Part shown: positions 7,279-14,184 of the stretch, in pieces | How positions within the stretch are numbered: position 1 is the first letter of the stretch | How the letters are laid out: each line of letters begins with the position of its first letter | Source of the DNA: Chloroflexota bacterium | Lineage (GTDB): Bacteria > Chloroflexota > Anaerolineae > UBA4142 | DNA: 26,968 nt | Assembly (NCBI GenBank): GCA_016199405.1 | Contig: JACQGS010000064.1 | Coordinates: 1-26,968 of the forward strand | Direction of reading: 5' to 3' | Translations under genes and position numbers: made by a program | The notes under the pieces: model-generated | Databases searched by the model: none | Told to the model about the DNA's origin: nothing | Seen by the model: the letters and a program-made list of their open reading frames with translations, nothing else

Positions 7279-8499
7279 TTACCGATTCTGAATCACTCCC
7301 TGCACCTCGATCACCGGAACCGGCAGCACCGTCATCGCGCGTCCATCCGGAACTCGCACTTTGCGGCTGGTGAGGAAAAAATTTGGGTTCCCATAACGCC
7401 TCAAGTCAGCCGTGCCATCGTCGGAGGCGGGATGCCAGTGCTCCTCAATCCGTTCGACAGACCAACCATTCTTGCCATCGCAAGTGTCTTTCGGGTCGCC
7501 ACTGCGCGCGCAGATCGTATGAAACTCGCGATATTCCCAATCGGAACGCCAGTCGAGAATCCAATAGGAATGGACTTGCACCTGGTACGCTGGCAGGTTG
7601 CTCGGTCCGTTTTCAACTTTTTGCGCGGAGGCAGTGACGTAGGTGTGATCTTGCGTGCCTTTGAAATCAAGCGACCATTTGGGTTCGCCCCACGCCCGTT
7701 CATCCCAATCGTAATAGAACCATGCCGGAGCTGGATCGGGCGCCGGATCGGGATGCTTCACCTGTCGCCAACGCAAGCAAAAGACAAAGTTGCGATGTTC
7801 GGTCGATCCCGTCCACGCGATGGGGTCCCAACCGTTGACGGATTGGGAGCAGTTCCAATTTTGCGTAATGAGAGCGGCCGGTCCGCTGAAAATGATTTTG
7901 TCGGTCACGATCCCGCGCGGGTACGGCGTGTAGGTAATGGGGACCGGCGGAACAACCGCGCGCGCTTGACGCAACCATGATTCGGAACAAGCGATGGATT
8001 GATCGGCCAACGCGAAATCAATTTCCGGACAGGGCAGCGGCTTCGCTTTGACCCCGGGTTGATTCGCCGCCGCTTTGCAACTCGGCGAGGGCTGGACGAT
8101 TTGAATCACCGTCACAATTCCGGACTCGGGATCCTCTTGATAGAGCATGTCCGCCAGAATACGCGTCATGCCGCCGACCACTCCGAACGGAACGCAGTAA
8201 CGCCAATAGAAGCGCGGTCCGGCGGGAGTTGGCGACCCTTTGGAATTCGCTCCGACATTGGAATTCAGATTGGCGTTCGGATTTTCCGAGCCGTTGTTCC
8301 CTCTTGGGTTGGTCCCTTGCGAAGTCGCGCCTCCTCCGCACTGCACTTCGGCTGTCCCGGTGACCGCATCAATCTTGATCGATTCGGTTTGCCCGGGTGG
8401 ACAAGACAACAGTGGGCTGGCACTGATTGATTGCGTGGTGACGAGGATCAGCCCACATAGAAAGACCAATTTGTAAGCGAGTCGCTTGAAATTTTGCAT
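7279..8499 (-). CDS. Secreted cysteine-rich protein, possible pilus tip or surface protein
   Basis: About 406 residues, family not recognised. A typical signal peptide occupies residues 1-28 (a basic start, a hydrophobic core, then SISAS). Next comes an asparagine/glycine/serine-rich low-complexity stretch (about 60-95) and a tryptophan- and tyrosine-rich domain. The mature part has about ten cysteines, an even number that suggests disulfides and extracytoplasmic folding. It lies between the pilin-like TadE genes and the module 2 motor genes, where some tad loci encode surface or tip proteins; a role as adhesin is only an inference. The ATG at 8499 is preferred over the longer frame to 8637 because it begins the signal peptide and has GGAGAG just upstream. 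Confidence 0.7.
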   Translation of the reverse strand: MQNFKRLAYKLVFLCGLILVTTQSISASPLLSCPPGQTESIKIDAVTGTAEVQCGGGATSQGTNPRGNNGSENPNANLNSNVGANSKGSPTPAGPRFYWRYCVPFGVVGGMTRILADMLYQEDPESGIVTVIQIVQPSPSCKAAANQPGVKAKPLPCPEIDFALADQSIACSESWLRQARAVVPPVPITYTPYPRGIVTDKIIFSGPAALITQNWNCSQSVNGWDPIAWTGSTEHRNFVFCLRWRQVKHPDPAPDPAPAWFYYDWDERAWGEPKWSLDFKGTQDHTYVTASAQKVENGPSNLPAYQVQVHSYWILDWRSDWEYREFHTICARSGDPKDTCDGKNGWSVERIEEHWHPASDDGTADLRRYGNPNFFLTSRKVRVPDGRAMTVLPVPVIEVQGVIQNR

Positions 8500-8549
8500 G
8501 ATCAACTCTCCACAATAAACCCTGAGCTGCTCTTCAGTTGCGACATCAG

Positions 8550-9311
8550 CTAATCGCCAAAGCGATCGCCGCCGACGCGCGTGACCACTTCCTGTGTATC
8601 CTGATTCAGCACCAAGACGAGCGACGCAATCTTCCATCGTTGATCGCGCGGGTCATACAGCATTCGATAGATCCAGACCCAGCGGCCTAAATCCGCCGTC
8701 AGTGTTTCGGCGTGGGTGGCGCGATTATGTCCGATTCGTTTTCCCATTTGGTAAATCGCGAGCATCGCCCGCTTTCCATCTGCCGAAAACTCGTTGACGA
8801 TGGGATGGTCCAGTGGAAAAGGCTGACGCGATTGAATTGGATCTAAGACCGTCGTCTTGCCATCAAATTCGCGTGTTAGACTGGCGCGGCGTGTGGTGAA
8901 TGCCGGATCGGCGTAATAGCGCGGCAATTCCGCGTCGAGACGTTTTCGGTCGTACAGGTTGTCTTGTTCCCACGCCAGCGTTGCCTCGAAATCGCGAATC
9001 ACCTGCGCTTTGATCTCATCAGGTGCGTCATAGATGGTTTTCCCACTGACACTTTGCGTAGTCCAAACGGTCCAAGACGCCGGACTAGGCGTATTCGCCG
9101 CAATCGGCGCGCTGACCGGATTCAGCGAGACCGTCGTTACCATCGCGACGCGCGTCGGACTCAAGGCTGGTATCCCTTGAGTCAAAAGCCGATACGCGCC
9201 GATGGCCACGGCTAAAAGAATCAGAACAAATACGAAGAGGGCGAGCCATCCAAGCGGCCGCGGCCGCTTGCGCGCCGTCAGGACGTCTTCTTGAATCAGA
9301 TATTTGAACAT
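8550..9311 (-). CDS. Single-pass membrane protein with a C-terminal extracytoplasmic domain, unknown
   Basis: It has 253 residues. A short basic cytoplasmic start (residues 1-19), one transmembrane helix (about 20-43), a linker rich in Ala, Ser, Pro and Thr, and an alpha/beta domain of about 150 residues ending in RWKIASLVLVLNQD. The overall shape, with a short inner tail, one helix and an outer NTF2-sized domain, is that of VirB8/TcpC/TrbF-type conjugation proteins, but I cannot show homology. It could as well be a wall-side pilus scaffold. It has a good ribosome binding site (GAAGGAG). Directly upstream lies a cluster of three palindromes (9341-9433). Confidence 0.65.
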   Translation of the reverse strand: MFKYLIQEDVLTARKRPRPLGWLALFVFVLILLAVAIGAYRLLTQGIPALSPTRVAMVTTVSLNPVSAPIAANTPSPASWTVWTTQSVSGKTIYDAPDEIKAQVIRDFEATLAWEQDNLYDRKRLDAELPRYYADPAFTTRRASLTREFDGKTTVLDPIQSRQPFPLDHPIVNEFSADGKRAMLAIYQMGKRIGHNRATHAETLTADLGRWVWIYRMLYDPRDQRWKIASLVLVLNQDTQEVVTRVGGDRFGD

Positions 9312-9340
9312 GGCTGGATTCTCCTTCAGTCCAATAGATT

Positions 9341-9433
9341 TATACGCGCGTACAATATTGGCTGCGCTCGCGACTCATTTTTATACGCGCGTATAATTTT
9401 GAGACCCTCCGACCCGTTTTGTACGCGCGTATA
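9341..9433. repeat. Three copies of the palindrome TATACGCGCGTATA
   Basis: The copies are TATACGCGCGTACA (9341-9354), TATACGCGCGTATA (9382-9395, a perfect 14-base palindrome) and TGTACGCGCGTATA (9420-9433). Start-to-start spacings are 41 and 38 bases, close to four helical turns. All lie in the 126-base gap before the gene at 8550-9311 and are flanked by AT-rich bases. The pattern suggests a cooperative binding site for a dimeric regulator, or an internal regulatory or processing node in the operon. Confidence 0.8.
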
Positions 9434-9437
9434 AAAT

Positions 9438-9929
9438 TTACTGACCTTCCACATTGATCCCGAAGGCGGGATAGGCGTGCCCATCTACATTCATCGCGAG
9501 CGACGATATCCCGACCAGTCGAAAGAAGATCGTGGAAACGCGCGCCGACGCGAATACGGAAATCTGATTCGGTTGAATCGCGATCCGGGTGATCTGCATC
9601 GACCCGCGCGCGTTGCGGGCGACGAATTCATTCGCAATGCTCGCGGCGCGTTCCTGATCCAGTCGAATTTGATTCGTCGCACGGAAATAGTCGATGTCAA
9701 TCGTATGGCTGGCCGCTTGCGCGGCTGCATTGGCCGTCACCTCGGCGCGCCGAAACTGCCAGTACATCAATCCGCCGTCGACGACGAGTCCCACCAGCAG
9801 CATCAACAGTGGAAAGATGATCACGAATTGAATGAGAAATTGCCCGCGCTCGTCGCGCGCGAACCACGCGTGATGCGCGAATTGCCCAAGTCGTTTTAAC
9901 CCGGCTGCGTTGTGAGTGGCTGTCGTCAT
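9438..9929 (-). CDS. TadE/TadG-like pilus protein
   Basis: A 163-residue TadE-like pseudopilin. A cytoplasmic start is followed by DERGQFLIQFVIIFPLLM, the hallmark of TadE/TadG proteins, with one membrane helix at about 31-53, and then an exported domain in which VTANAAAQAASH follows the helix. The reading frame stays open far upstream only because it crosses the inserted tnpB element antisense; the real start is the ATG at 9927-9929. No Shine-Dalgarno precedes it, because the sequence upstream belongs to the insertion element. The original site was probably the GGAAG at the very end of the preceding tadE-like gene. Confidence 0.8.
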   Translation of the reverse strand: MTTATHNAAGLKRLGQFAHHAWFARDERGQFLIQFVIIFPLLMLLVGLVVDGGLMYWQFRRAEVTANAAAQAASHTIDIDYFRATNQIRLDQERAASIANEFVARNARGSMQITRIAIQPNQISVFASARVSTIFFRLVGISSLAMNVDGHAYPAFGINVEGQ

Positions 9930-9967
9930 AAAAATATTGGGGCTGGAAACCCCACGCTCTGCTGTAG

Positions 9968-10003
9968 GGAGGAAGCCGTCCGCCCGTGAGGGCGGCGTCC
10001 TCC
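9968..10003 (+). repeat. Nested hairpin ahead of tnpB element B
   Basis: GGAGGA (9968-9973) pairs with TCCTCC (9998-10003), enclosing a perfect stem CCGCCC (9980-9985) with GGGCGG (9990-9995) and a GTGA loop. Just before it, GGGG and CCCC at about 9940-9954 form another short stem. It is probably the left-end recognition structure, but it could also be the right-end remnant of a different IS605-type copy. Confidence 0.55.
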
Positions 10004-10058
10004 GTGTGTTTGGAATCAGAACTGCCTTTACTTGACGATATAGAACACTTGTTTTAGA

Positions 10059-11153
10059 ATGTGGGCAATGAAACTGATCGCGCAAGTTAAGCTCAACACT
10101 ACGCCCGAACAGTTGGCCGCGTTGAAAAAGACGATCAAGCAAGCGAACGTGGCGGGTAACTACATCTCGAACGTTGCGTGGGAGAGCAAGACCTTCAGCC
10201 AATACCGGTTGCATAAACTGGTCTACCACACCGTTCGGGATAAGTTCGAGTTGACGGCCCAAGTGGTTATTCGCTGCATTGCTAAAGTAGCCGACGCCTA
10301 TAAACTCGACAGGAAACGCCAGCGCGCCTTCAAGCCACTTGGTGCCATCACCTATGATGATCGCATTCTGCGATGGTACGCCGACAAGTCGGAAGTTTCG
10401 ATTTGGACGGTGGAGGGGCGGATGCGAATTTCCTTTGTCTGCGGCGACAAACAACGTGAGTTGCTCAAGACGCGCCAGGGCGAATCCGACTTGATTTTGT
10501 TCCGCGATCAACTGTTTCTCTCCGCGACGTGCGAAATCAACGAGCCTATTCCAACCAAAGGCAAAGATGTTCTGGGTCTTGACTTCGGCATTGTCAATAT
10601 CGCGGTTGACTCGGACGCGCGTATTTACTCTGGCAAGACCGTCAACAACGTGCGCTATCGTCATCGCCGCTTGCGTGCCAAGTTGCAATCCAAAGGAACG
10701 AAAGCCGCCAAGCGCTTGCTCAAGAAACTTTCGGGTAAGGAAGCCCGCTTTGCGCGACAGGTAAACCATACGATCAGTAAACAGATTGTCAGACTCGCCA
10801 AAGACACCGAACGCTACTTGGCCATCGAAGATTTGACCGGCATCCGCGTTCGGATAACGGCTCGGCGCGAGCAGAGAGCCATCCTGCATGGTTGGTCGTT
10901 CTATCAGTTGCGTAGTTTTCTCGAATACAAGTCCAAACTCGCAGGAGTCAATCTGGTTCTGGTTGACCCGCGCAATACATCACGGACTTGCCCCGCGTGT
11001 GGTTGTGTCGATAAACATAACCGCCCCAATCAATCTGTTTTCAAATGTATTCAGTGCGGATTCTCTGGTCTGGCTGATTACATCGCCGCGACAAACATTC
11101 GTCGCGGGGCGACTGTAAACTCGCCATACTTCTCAACTCGCTCTGTGAGTTAG
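10059..11153 (+). CDS. tnpB: TnpB-type RNA-guided nuclease of an IS605-group element
   Basis: A 364-residue TnpB closely related to the one at 96-1163. RuvC-type residues are D175 (GLDFGIVN), E257 (LAIEDLTG) and D340 (ADYIAATNI), and the zinc ribbon cysteines are C311, C314, C330 and C333. All are present, so the protein looks active. The likely role is guide-RNA-directed cutting that favours retention of the element. The start may be 10059 or the ATG at 10068; the second aligns better with the related protein. The two copies share the same motif spacing but differ at many positions, so they are two related elements that arrived separately and not a recent duplication. Confidence 0.9.
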   Translation: MWAMKLIAQVKLNTTPEQLAALKKTIKQANVAGNYISNVAWESKTFSQYRLHKLVYHTVRDKFELTAQVVIRCIAKVADAYKLDRKRQRAFKPLGAITYDDRILRWYADKSEVSIWTVEGRMRISFVCGDKQRELLKTRQGESDLILFRDQLFLSATCEINEPIPTKGKDVLGLDFGIVNIAVDSDARIYSGKTVNNVRYRHRRLRAKLQSKGTKAAKRLLKKLSGKEARFARQVNHTISKQIVRLAKDTERYLAIEDLTGIRVRITARREQRAILHGWSFYQLRSFLEYKSKLAGVNLVLVDPRNTSRTCPACGCVDKHNRPNQSVFKCIQCGFSGLADYIAATNIRRGATVNSPYFSTRSVS

Positions 11154-11189
11154 GGAAAAACCACGCCGCTTTGGGGCGTGGTAGTTTAC
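11050..11189 (+). ncRNA. Candidate omega (reRNA) guide RNA at the right end of element B
   Basis: Only 36 bases separate the tnpB stop from the right end, so a scaffold RNA would overlap the 3' part of tnpB, as is known for this family. It would end in the 7-bp hairpin 11161-11181 and TAGTTTAC, with the guide starting at about 11190, that is, in the tadE-like gene on the other strand. The 5' limit is approximate. Confidence 0.4.
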
Positions 11190-11614
11190 TTCCAATCACT
11201 TCGCCACGTCTCGACACGCGACCACACGGACGATTCAAGCGCGACCCCGCGCCCGCTGTGAAAAAGGCCGACAAAGGGAACGTCGCCGACAAAGACGTTG
11301 TAAGAGGCCGCACACATGACCGGGGTGCCGCGATCCCACGCGCCCTGCGGCGCGACCGAAATCGCGGCACCCGCGAGTTGCAAATCGAATCCCGCCAGCG
11401 TTTGGCGTCCCGCAACGAACCCTTGGGCGGCACCCGCGGACGGGTCTAACGCTTCAACCGCCGCGCGGCACGCATCGTAACTGGCCATATCCAGCGCGAT
11501 CTTCACATACAGCACGCGCCCGAAAAAGATCAGAGCCGCGATAACGATCAGCATGATCGGCAGTACCATCACAAGTTCGATGTAGGCTTGACCGAAGTCT
11601 CTCCGTCTTTTCAT
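11186..11614 (-). CDS. TadE-like pseudopilin
   Basis: It has 142 residues. Basic MKRRRDFGQAYIELVMVLPI opens the protein, the classic TadE start with a glutamate (E13) after the short leader, followed by one membrane helix (about 12-32) and an exported domain. TadE-like pseudopilins are needed for pilus biogenesis in known tad systems. It begins three bases after the preceding TadE-like gene. The stop codon is formed with the TTTAC at the right end of tnpB element B, so the insertion landed exactly at the end of this gene without changing the protein. Confidence 0.85.
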   Translation of the reverse strand: MKRRRDFGQAYIELVMVLPIMLIVIAALIFFGRVLYVKIALDMASYDACRAAVEALDPSAGAAQGFVAGRQTLAGFDLQLAGAAISVAPQGAWDRGTPVMCAASYNVFVGDVPFVGLFHSGRGVALESSVWSRVETWRSDWK

Positions 11615-11617
11615 AAC

Positions 11618-12073
11618 TCACCACCACGGCGATGGCGGCCCGCCGTAGAATTGCTCTTGCCGCTGAAAACTCGACGCTTGAATTCGCATCGTCAATGGAC
11701 CGATAAACGGCACATTGAAAAGATTGGGACTGCGCACAATGCCAATGACGCTCCGCTCTGCTGCGCTCGCACCGAAACGCGTTTCGTATCGGTGACTAAA
11801 ACTTCCCACCGACGCTTGGAGCATCCTCATCGTCCGCGTCTGTCCTTCGGCGATACTCCCACCTCGAATCGCCGCGAAATACGTTCCGTCGTGGACGGCG
11901 GCGGCCGCGCTGACCTGATTCCACCACAGCCACGCGTAAAACGCGATGCCCGCGCACAATACGAGAAACACCGGGAGACCCACCGTCCATTCGACGAGAT
12001 CCTCACCGCGCTCGTCGTCAAGGAACTGACGGACGTACCGCTTAGCGGATGCCTTGAATCTGTGCGTTCGCAT
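11618..12073 (-). CDS. TadE-like pseudopilin with a long basic leader
   Basis: It has 151 residues from the ATG at 12073. A basic leader of about 20 residues ends in DDERGEDLVEWTVGLPVF, again the DERG/VE pattern of TadE and Flp proteins. One membrane helix spans about 28-50, and an exported domain of about 100 residues ends in a Gly/Pro/Trp-rich tail. The gene overlaps the 3' end of the flp gene by 32 bases in another frame. A longer frame starts at a TTG (12112), but it would lie further inside flp and has no ribosome binding site, so 12073 (with AGGTG upstream) is preferred. Confidence 0.8.
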   Translation of the reverse strand: MRTHRFKASAKRYVRQFLDDERGEDLVEWTVGLPVFLVLCAGIAFYAWLWWNQVSAAAAVHDGTYFAAIRGGSIAEGQTRTMRMLQASVGSFSHRYETRFGASAAERSVIGIVRSPNLFNVPFIGPLTMRIQASSFQRQEQFYGGPPSPWW

Positions 12074-12215
12074 TGGTGAGCACCTGCTTGATCGAGTTGT
12101 AGAGCGCGGCAATCACGACGATGACCGTTACCGCAAACGCGACAATGATGGTGTATTCGAGAATGTCCTGGCCGGATTCGTCGCGATGAAAATCGGCCAA
12201 CCTGTTTCGAAACAT
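12042..12215 (-). CDS. Flp-type pilin (module 1)
   Basis: A 57-residue small pilin. A charged leader (FRNRLADFHRDESG) precedes QDILEY and a strongly hydrophobic segment (about 20-40), then a short polar tail. The G-x-x-x-L-E-Y processing region is the canonical Flp form, so this is the likeliest major fibre subunit of module 1. A good ribosome binding site (AAAGGAG) lies just upstream. It follows TadC by 22 bases and overlaps the TadE-like gene downstream. It is cut, presumably, by the only peptidase in view, about 10 kb downstream at the far end of the gene train. Confidence 0.85.
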   Translation of the reverse strand: MFRNRLADFHRDESGQDILEYTIIVAFAVTVIVVIAALYNSIKQVLTNANAQIQGIR

Positions 12216-12237
12216 AACGCTCCTTTCCGCGCGCGGC

Positions 12238-13110
12238 TCAACGGAAAAAATATTGCGCCGCGAGAAAAATGGCGGGACCCATCACGACTATGCCGATTGC
12301 CGGTAGAATGAGTCCGCCGATAGGCAAAACCATCAGCACCGATGCGGCCAGCCCGCGGGCTTCGATATCCTGCTGAACCTGATCTTGCATCGTCTCACCC
12401 ATTCCGATCAGAGTGAGCGCGAGCGGTTGTCCGAGTCGTTGCGCCCGTAAAGTCGTGTCAGCAAAGCGTTCGATTTCGCCCATGCCAGGATTGCGCTCGA
12501 TCACGACCTGCAGTGCGTCCGGCAGCGGCTGGCCGGTGTTCAATTGATCGCGCAAGACGCGCAACTCTTCGACAAAGAGCGCACCCGGACGTGCCGCGAC
12601 CGCATCAATCGCTTGATGAAAGGCACGACCGGCCTGCAGGTGCATCGCGATTCGTAAAAGCGTGAATGCCATTTCGGTCTTGACGAGCTCGCGGCGCCGC
12701 TTGATCAGCTGGTTCAAATGCAAATCGGGCAGATACAACCCGACCACGCCGGCGATCAGAGCGAGCGGCAGGAGTCCAGTGCCGGCGACGAGCGCACCGG
12801 CAAGTCCCAACAAGAAGAAGAGCACCGCGTTGAAAACTTTCCACGCATAGAAACTTTCGACCGTCGGATATCGCGCCGGTCTTCCCGCGGCGAGCAATCG
12901 TTTTTCATCGTCGGCCTCATAGCGCAGGATACGCGACAGCAACCGGCTCGCGCTGGCGAGAAACGGGCCAAAGGCACGATCAATCAGTGGCACGGTGTAG
13001 GTCTGCGCGCGTCCGCCGGCAAGGGAAACGGTTGCCGTGAACGAGTGCGTCAACGCGAGATAAAGCAAGAGAATTCCGGCGGCACCGAGAAATGAAAGAA
13101 GAGTGGTCAT
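12238..13110 (-). CDS. Tad pilus platform protein TadC-like (module 1)
   Basis: A 290-residue T2SSF-family membrane protein. It has an N-terminal helix (about 3-22), two helices at about 95-130 and two C-terminal ones (about 252-288), with the cytoplasmic T2SSF domain at about 138-250 (LLRIAMHLQAGRAFHQAI ... AQRLGQPLALTL). It forms the inner-membrane platform together with TadB. It is separated from TadB by a 68-base gap with an inverted repeat and leads into the flp gene. Assignment to TadC is by order and by the QR-LG-PL region typical of this member. Confidence 0.87.
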   Translation of the reverse strand: MTTLLSFLGAAGILLLYLALTHSFTATVSLAGGRAQTYTVPLIDRAFGPFLASASRLLSRILRYEADDEKRLLAAGRPARYPTVESFYAWKVFNAVLFFLLGLAGALVAGTGLLPLALIAGVVGLYLPDLHLNQLIKRRRELVKTEMAFTLLRIAMHLQAGRAFHQAIDAVAARPGALFVEELRVLRDQLNTGQPLPDALQVVIERNPGMGEIERFADTTLRAQRLGQPLALTLIGMGETMQDQVQQDIEARGLAASVLMVLPIGGLILPAIGIVVMGPAIFLAAQYFFR

Positions 13111-13120
13111 TGATTTGCCT

Positions 13121-13175
13121 TGGCGAGTTGCGTGTGGCGAAGAGCGGACGTCCGTGGCTCATTCGCGACTCGCCA
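13121..13175. repeat. Inverted repeat in the tadB-tadC gap
   Basis: TGGCGAGTTGCG (13121-13132) pairs with CGCGACTCGCCA (13164-13175) with one T/C mismatch that can form a G-U pair. A perfect palindrome CGGACGTCCG (13145-13154) sits in the loop. It fills the whole intergenic gap and may protect or process the mRNA between the two genes. Confidence 0.6.
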
Positions 13176-13178
13176 CTC

Positions 13179-14075
13179 TTAATTCGCGATTCCGACACTT
13201 TCCATCGGTTCAATCGCGCGTTGCCCGATGCGGTTCATTAATTGATAGGCCAAGCCCGACATGAGTCCAATCACAATCACGGCGCCTTGCCCCCAGATGC
13301 TGGCGAGAAACGGCTCGATCAGGTCAGGCGCCGTCTGACGCAAGATCACGAGAAAGGAAAACGGTGCGAGACACACGATGCGCGCTTCCCAGCGCACCCG
13401 CGTTTGGGATGTCGCGATGCGTCGCCGCGCCGACGCCAAGGCGCGAATGCTCTGACCGAGTACCGCAAGAATCGCGTTGATCGAGCCGCCTTCTTCCTTG
13501 CCCAACGTCAGGGCTTCGACAATTCGATCAAGCATCACATCCCGCCTCCGCTCGGCGACGCGGTACAGCGCGTCGACAAAATTCTGTCCGAGACTTTCGG
13601 CCGCCACCACCTCTTGAAAATCGCTTCGAACGACAGCGGGCGCGTGCTCCGCGACGATGTGCAATGCGGCATTCAGCGTGTTCGAGGCGGCAAACCCTTC
13701 GCGCAAAATATCGACGGTCTCCGCCAGCGCTTCCTGATAATCGCGTCGCCGTTTCGCGCGACGATCGTCCAGATAGGACCAGTAGCCCAAGAACCCAAGT
13801 CCGACCCCAAACAATCCGGCGGCGATCGCGCCGGTGAGCGCAAAGGCAGCGAAACCTAATCCCATTCCCAACAGCGTCGCCGTGCTCAAGAATTCCATCG
13901 CCGAGATTTTGAGATCCGCTTGGTCAATTTTTCCTTGCAACCGCGCGAGGAATCCCTTCGCGTCGTCCCGCCCGGGTGAGAGGTTGTAGCGCGGGATCGC
14001 CATGACTCCCAGCGCGATGATCAGCACACCGGCGGCACCCAGAAAGGCGAGCAGCACATTCGGTCCGTAAACCAT
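13179..14075 (-). CDS. Tad pilus platform protein TadB-like (module 1)
   Basis: A 298-residue T2SSF-family membrane protein with helices at about 6-26, 60-100 and 235-282. The cytoplasmic domain at about 112-235 includes the TadB-type stretch ETVDILREGFAASNTLNAAL and GKEEGGSINAILAVLG. TadB works with TadC as the platform for the TadA ATPase. It starts 109 bases after TadA, a gap filled by a long inverted repeat. Confidence 0.87.
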   Translation of the reverse strand: MVYGPNVLLAFLGAAGVLIIALGVMAIPRYNLSPGRDDAKGFLARLQGKIDQADLKISAMEFLSTATLLGMGLGFAAFALTGAIAAGLFGVGLGFLGYWSYLDDRRAKRRRDYQEALAETVDILREGFAASNTLNAALHIVAEHAPAVVRSDFQEVVAAESLGQNFVDALYRVAERRRDVMLDRIVEALTLGKEEGGSINAILAVLGQSIRALASARRRIATSQTRVRWEARIVCLAPFSFLVILRQTAPDLIEPFLASIWGQGAVIVIGLMSGLAYQLMNRIGQRAIEPMESVGIAN

Positions 14076-14100
14076 ATTCTTTCCTCATGAGCGACAATGA

Positions 14101-14176
14101 CAGAGAGCAGAAGGCGAGGTTGGAGGATGTGTTTGAGTTGATACGTCAACCGTCGGTCCTCGCCTCCTGCTATCTG
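14101..14176. repeat. Long inverted repeat in the tadA-tadB gap
   Basis: The arms 14101-14119 and 14158-14176 are complementary over 19 bases with two mismatches. A second stem, GTTGA (14137-14141) with TCAAC (14146-14150), sits in the loop. There is no T-run, so a simple terminator is unlikely. REP-like or MITE-like repeats, or an mRNA stability element, are possible. Confidence 0.65.
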
Positions 14177-14184
14177 GCATCGCA

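Larger units (their letters stand above)
9930..11189 (+). mobile_element. IS200/IS605-group tnpB-only element B, inserted in the tad operon
   Basis: The tnpB gene (10059-11153) is flanked on the left by a nested hairpin and on the right by CCACGCC (11161-11167) pairing with GGCGTGG (11175-11181), then TAGTTTAC. Taking the element out would join the stop codon of one tadE-like gene (11186) almost directly to the start of the next (9929), matching the tight spacing elsewhere in the operon. That is why the left end is placed at about 9930; a TTTAC at 10026-10030 is an alternative left junction. No tnpA is present. The insertion breaks no reading frame but puts about 1.26 kb of opposite-strand sequence into the operon. 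Confidence 0.7.

Noticed and set aside
9341..9433. CRISPR-like repeat array
   Set aside because: The repeats are 14-base palindromes, only three, with unequal spacers. No cas genes are near and there is no other array in the window.
10040..10056. LexA-type box (AGAACACTTGTTTT) before tnpB, with a similar GAACAAGTGT at 21347-21356
   Set aside because: Neither is a good GAAC-N4-GTTC palindrome, and one lies within an insertion element. Too weak to call as SOS sites.
9930..10889. Open minus-strand frame extending the TadE/G-like gene to 483 residues
   Set aside because: The extra part is the antisense of the tnpB element. The DERGQFLIQF start of a TadE-like protein begins just after the ATG at 9929.
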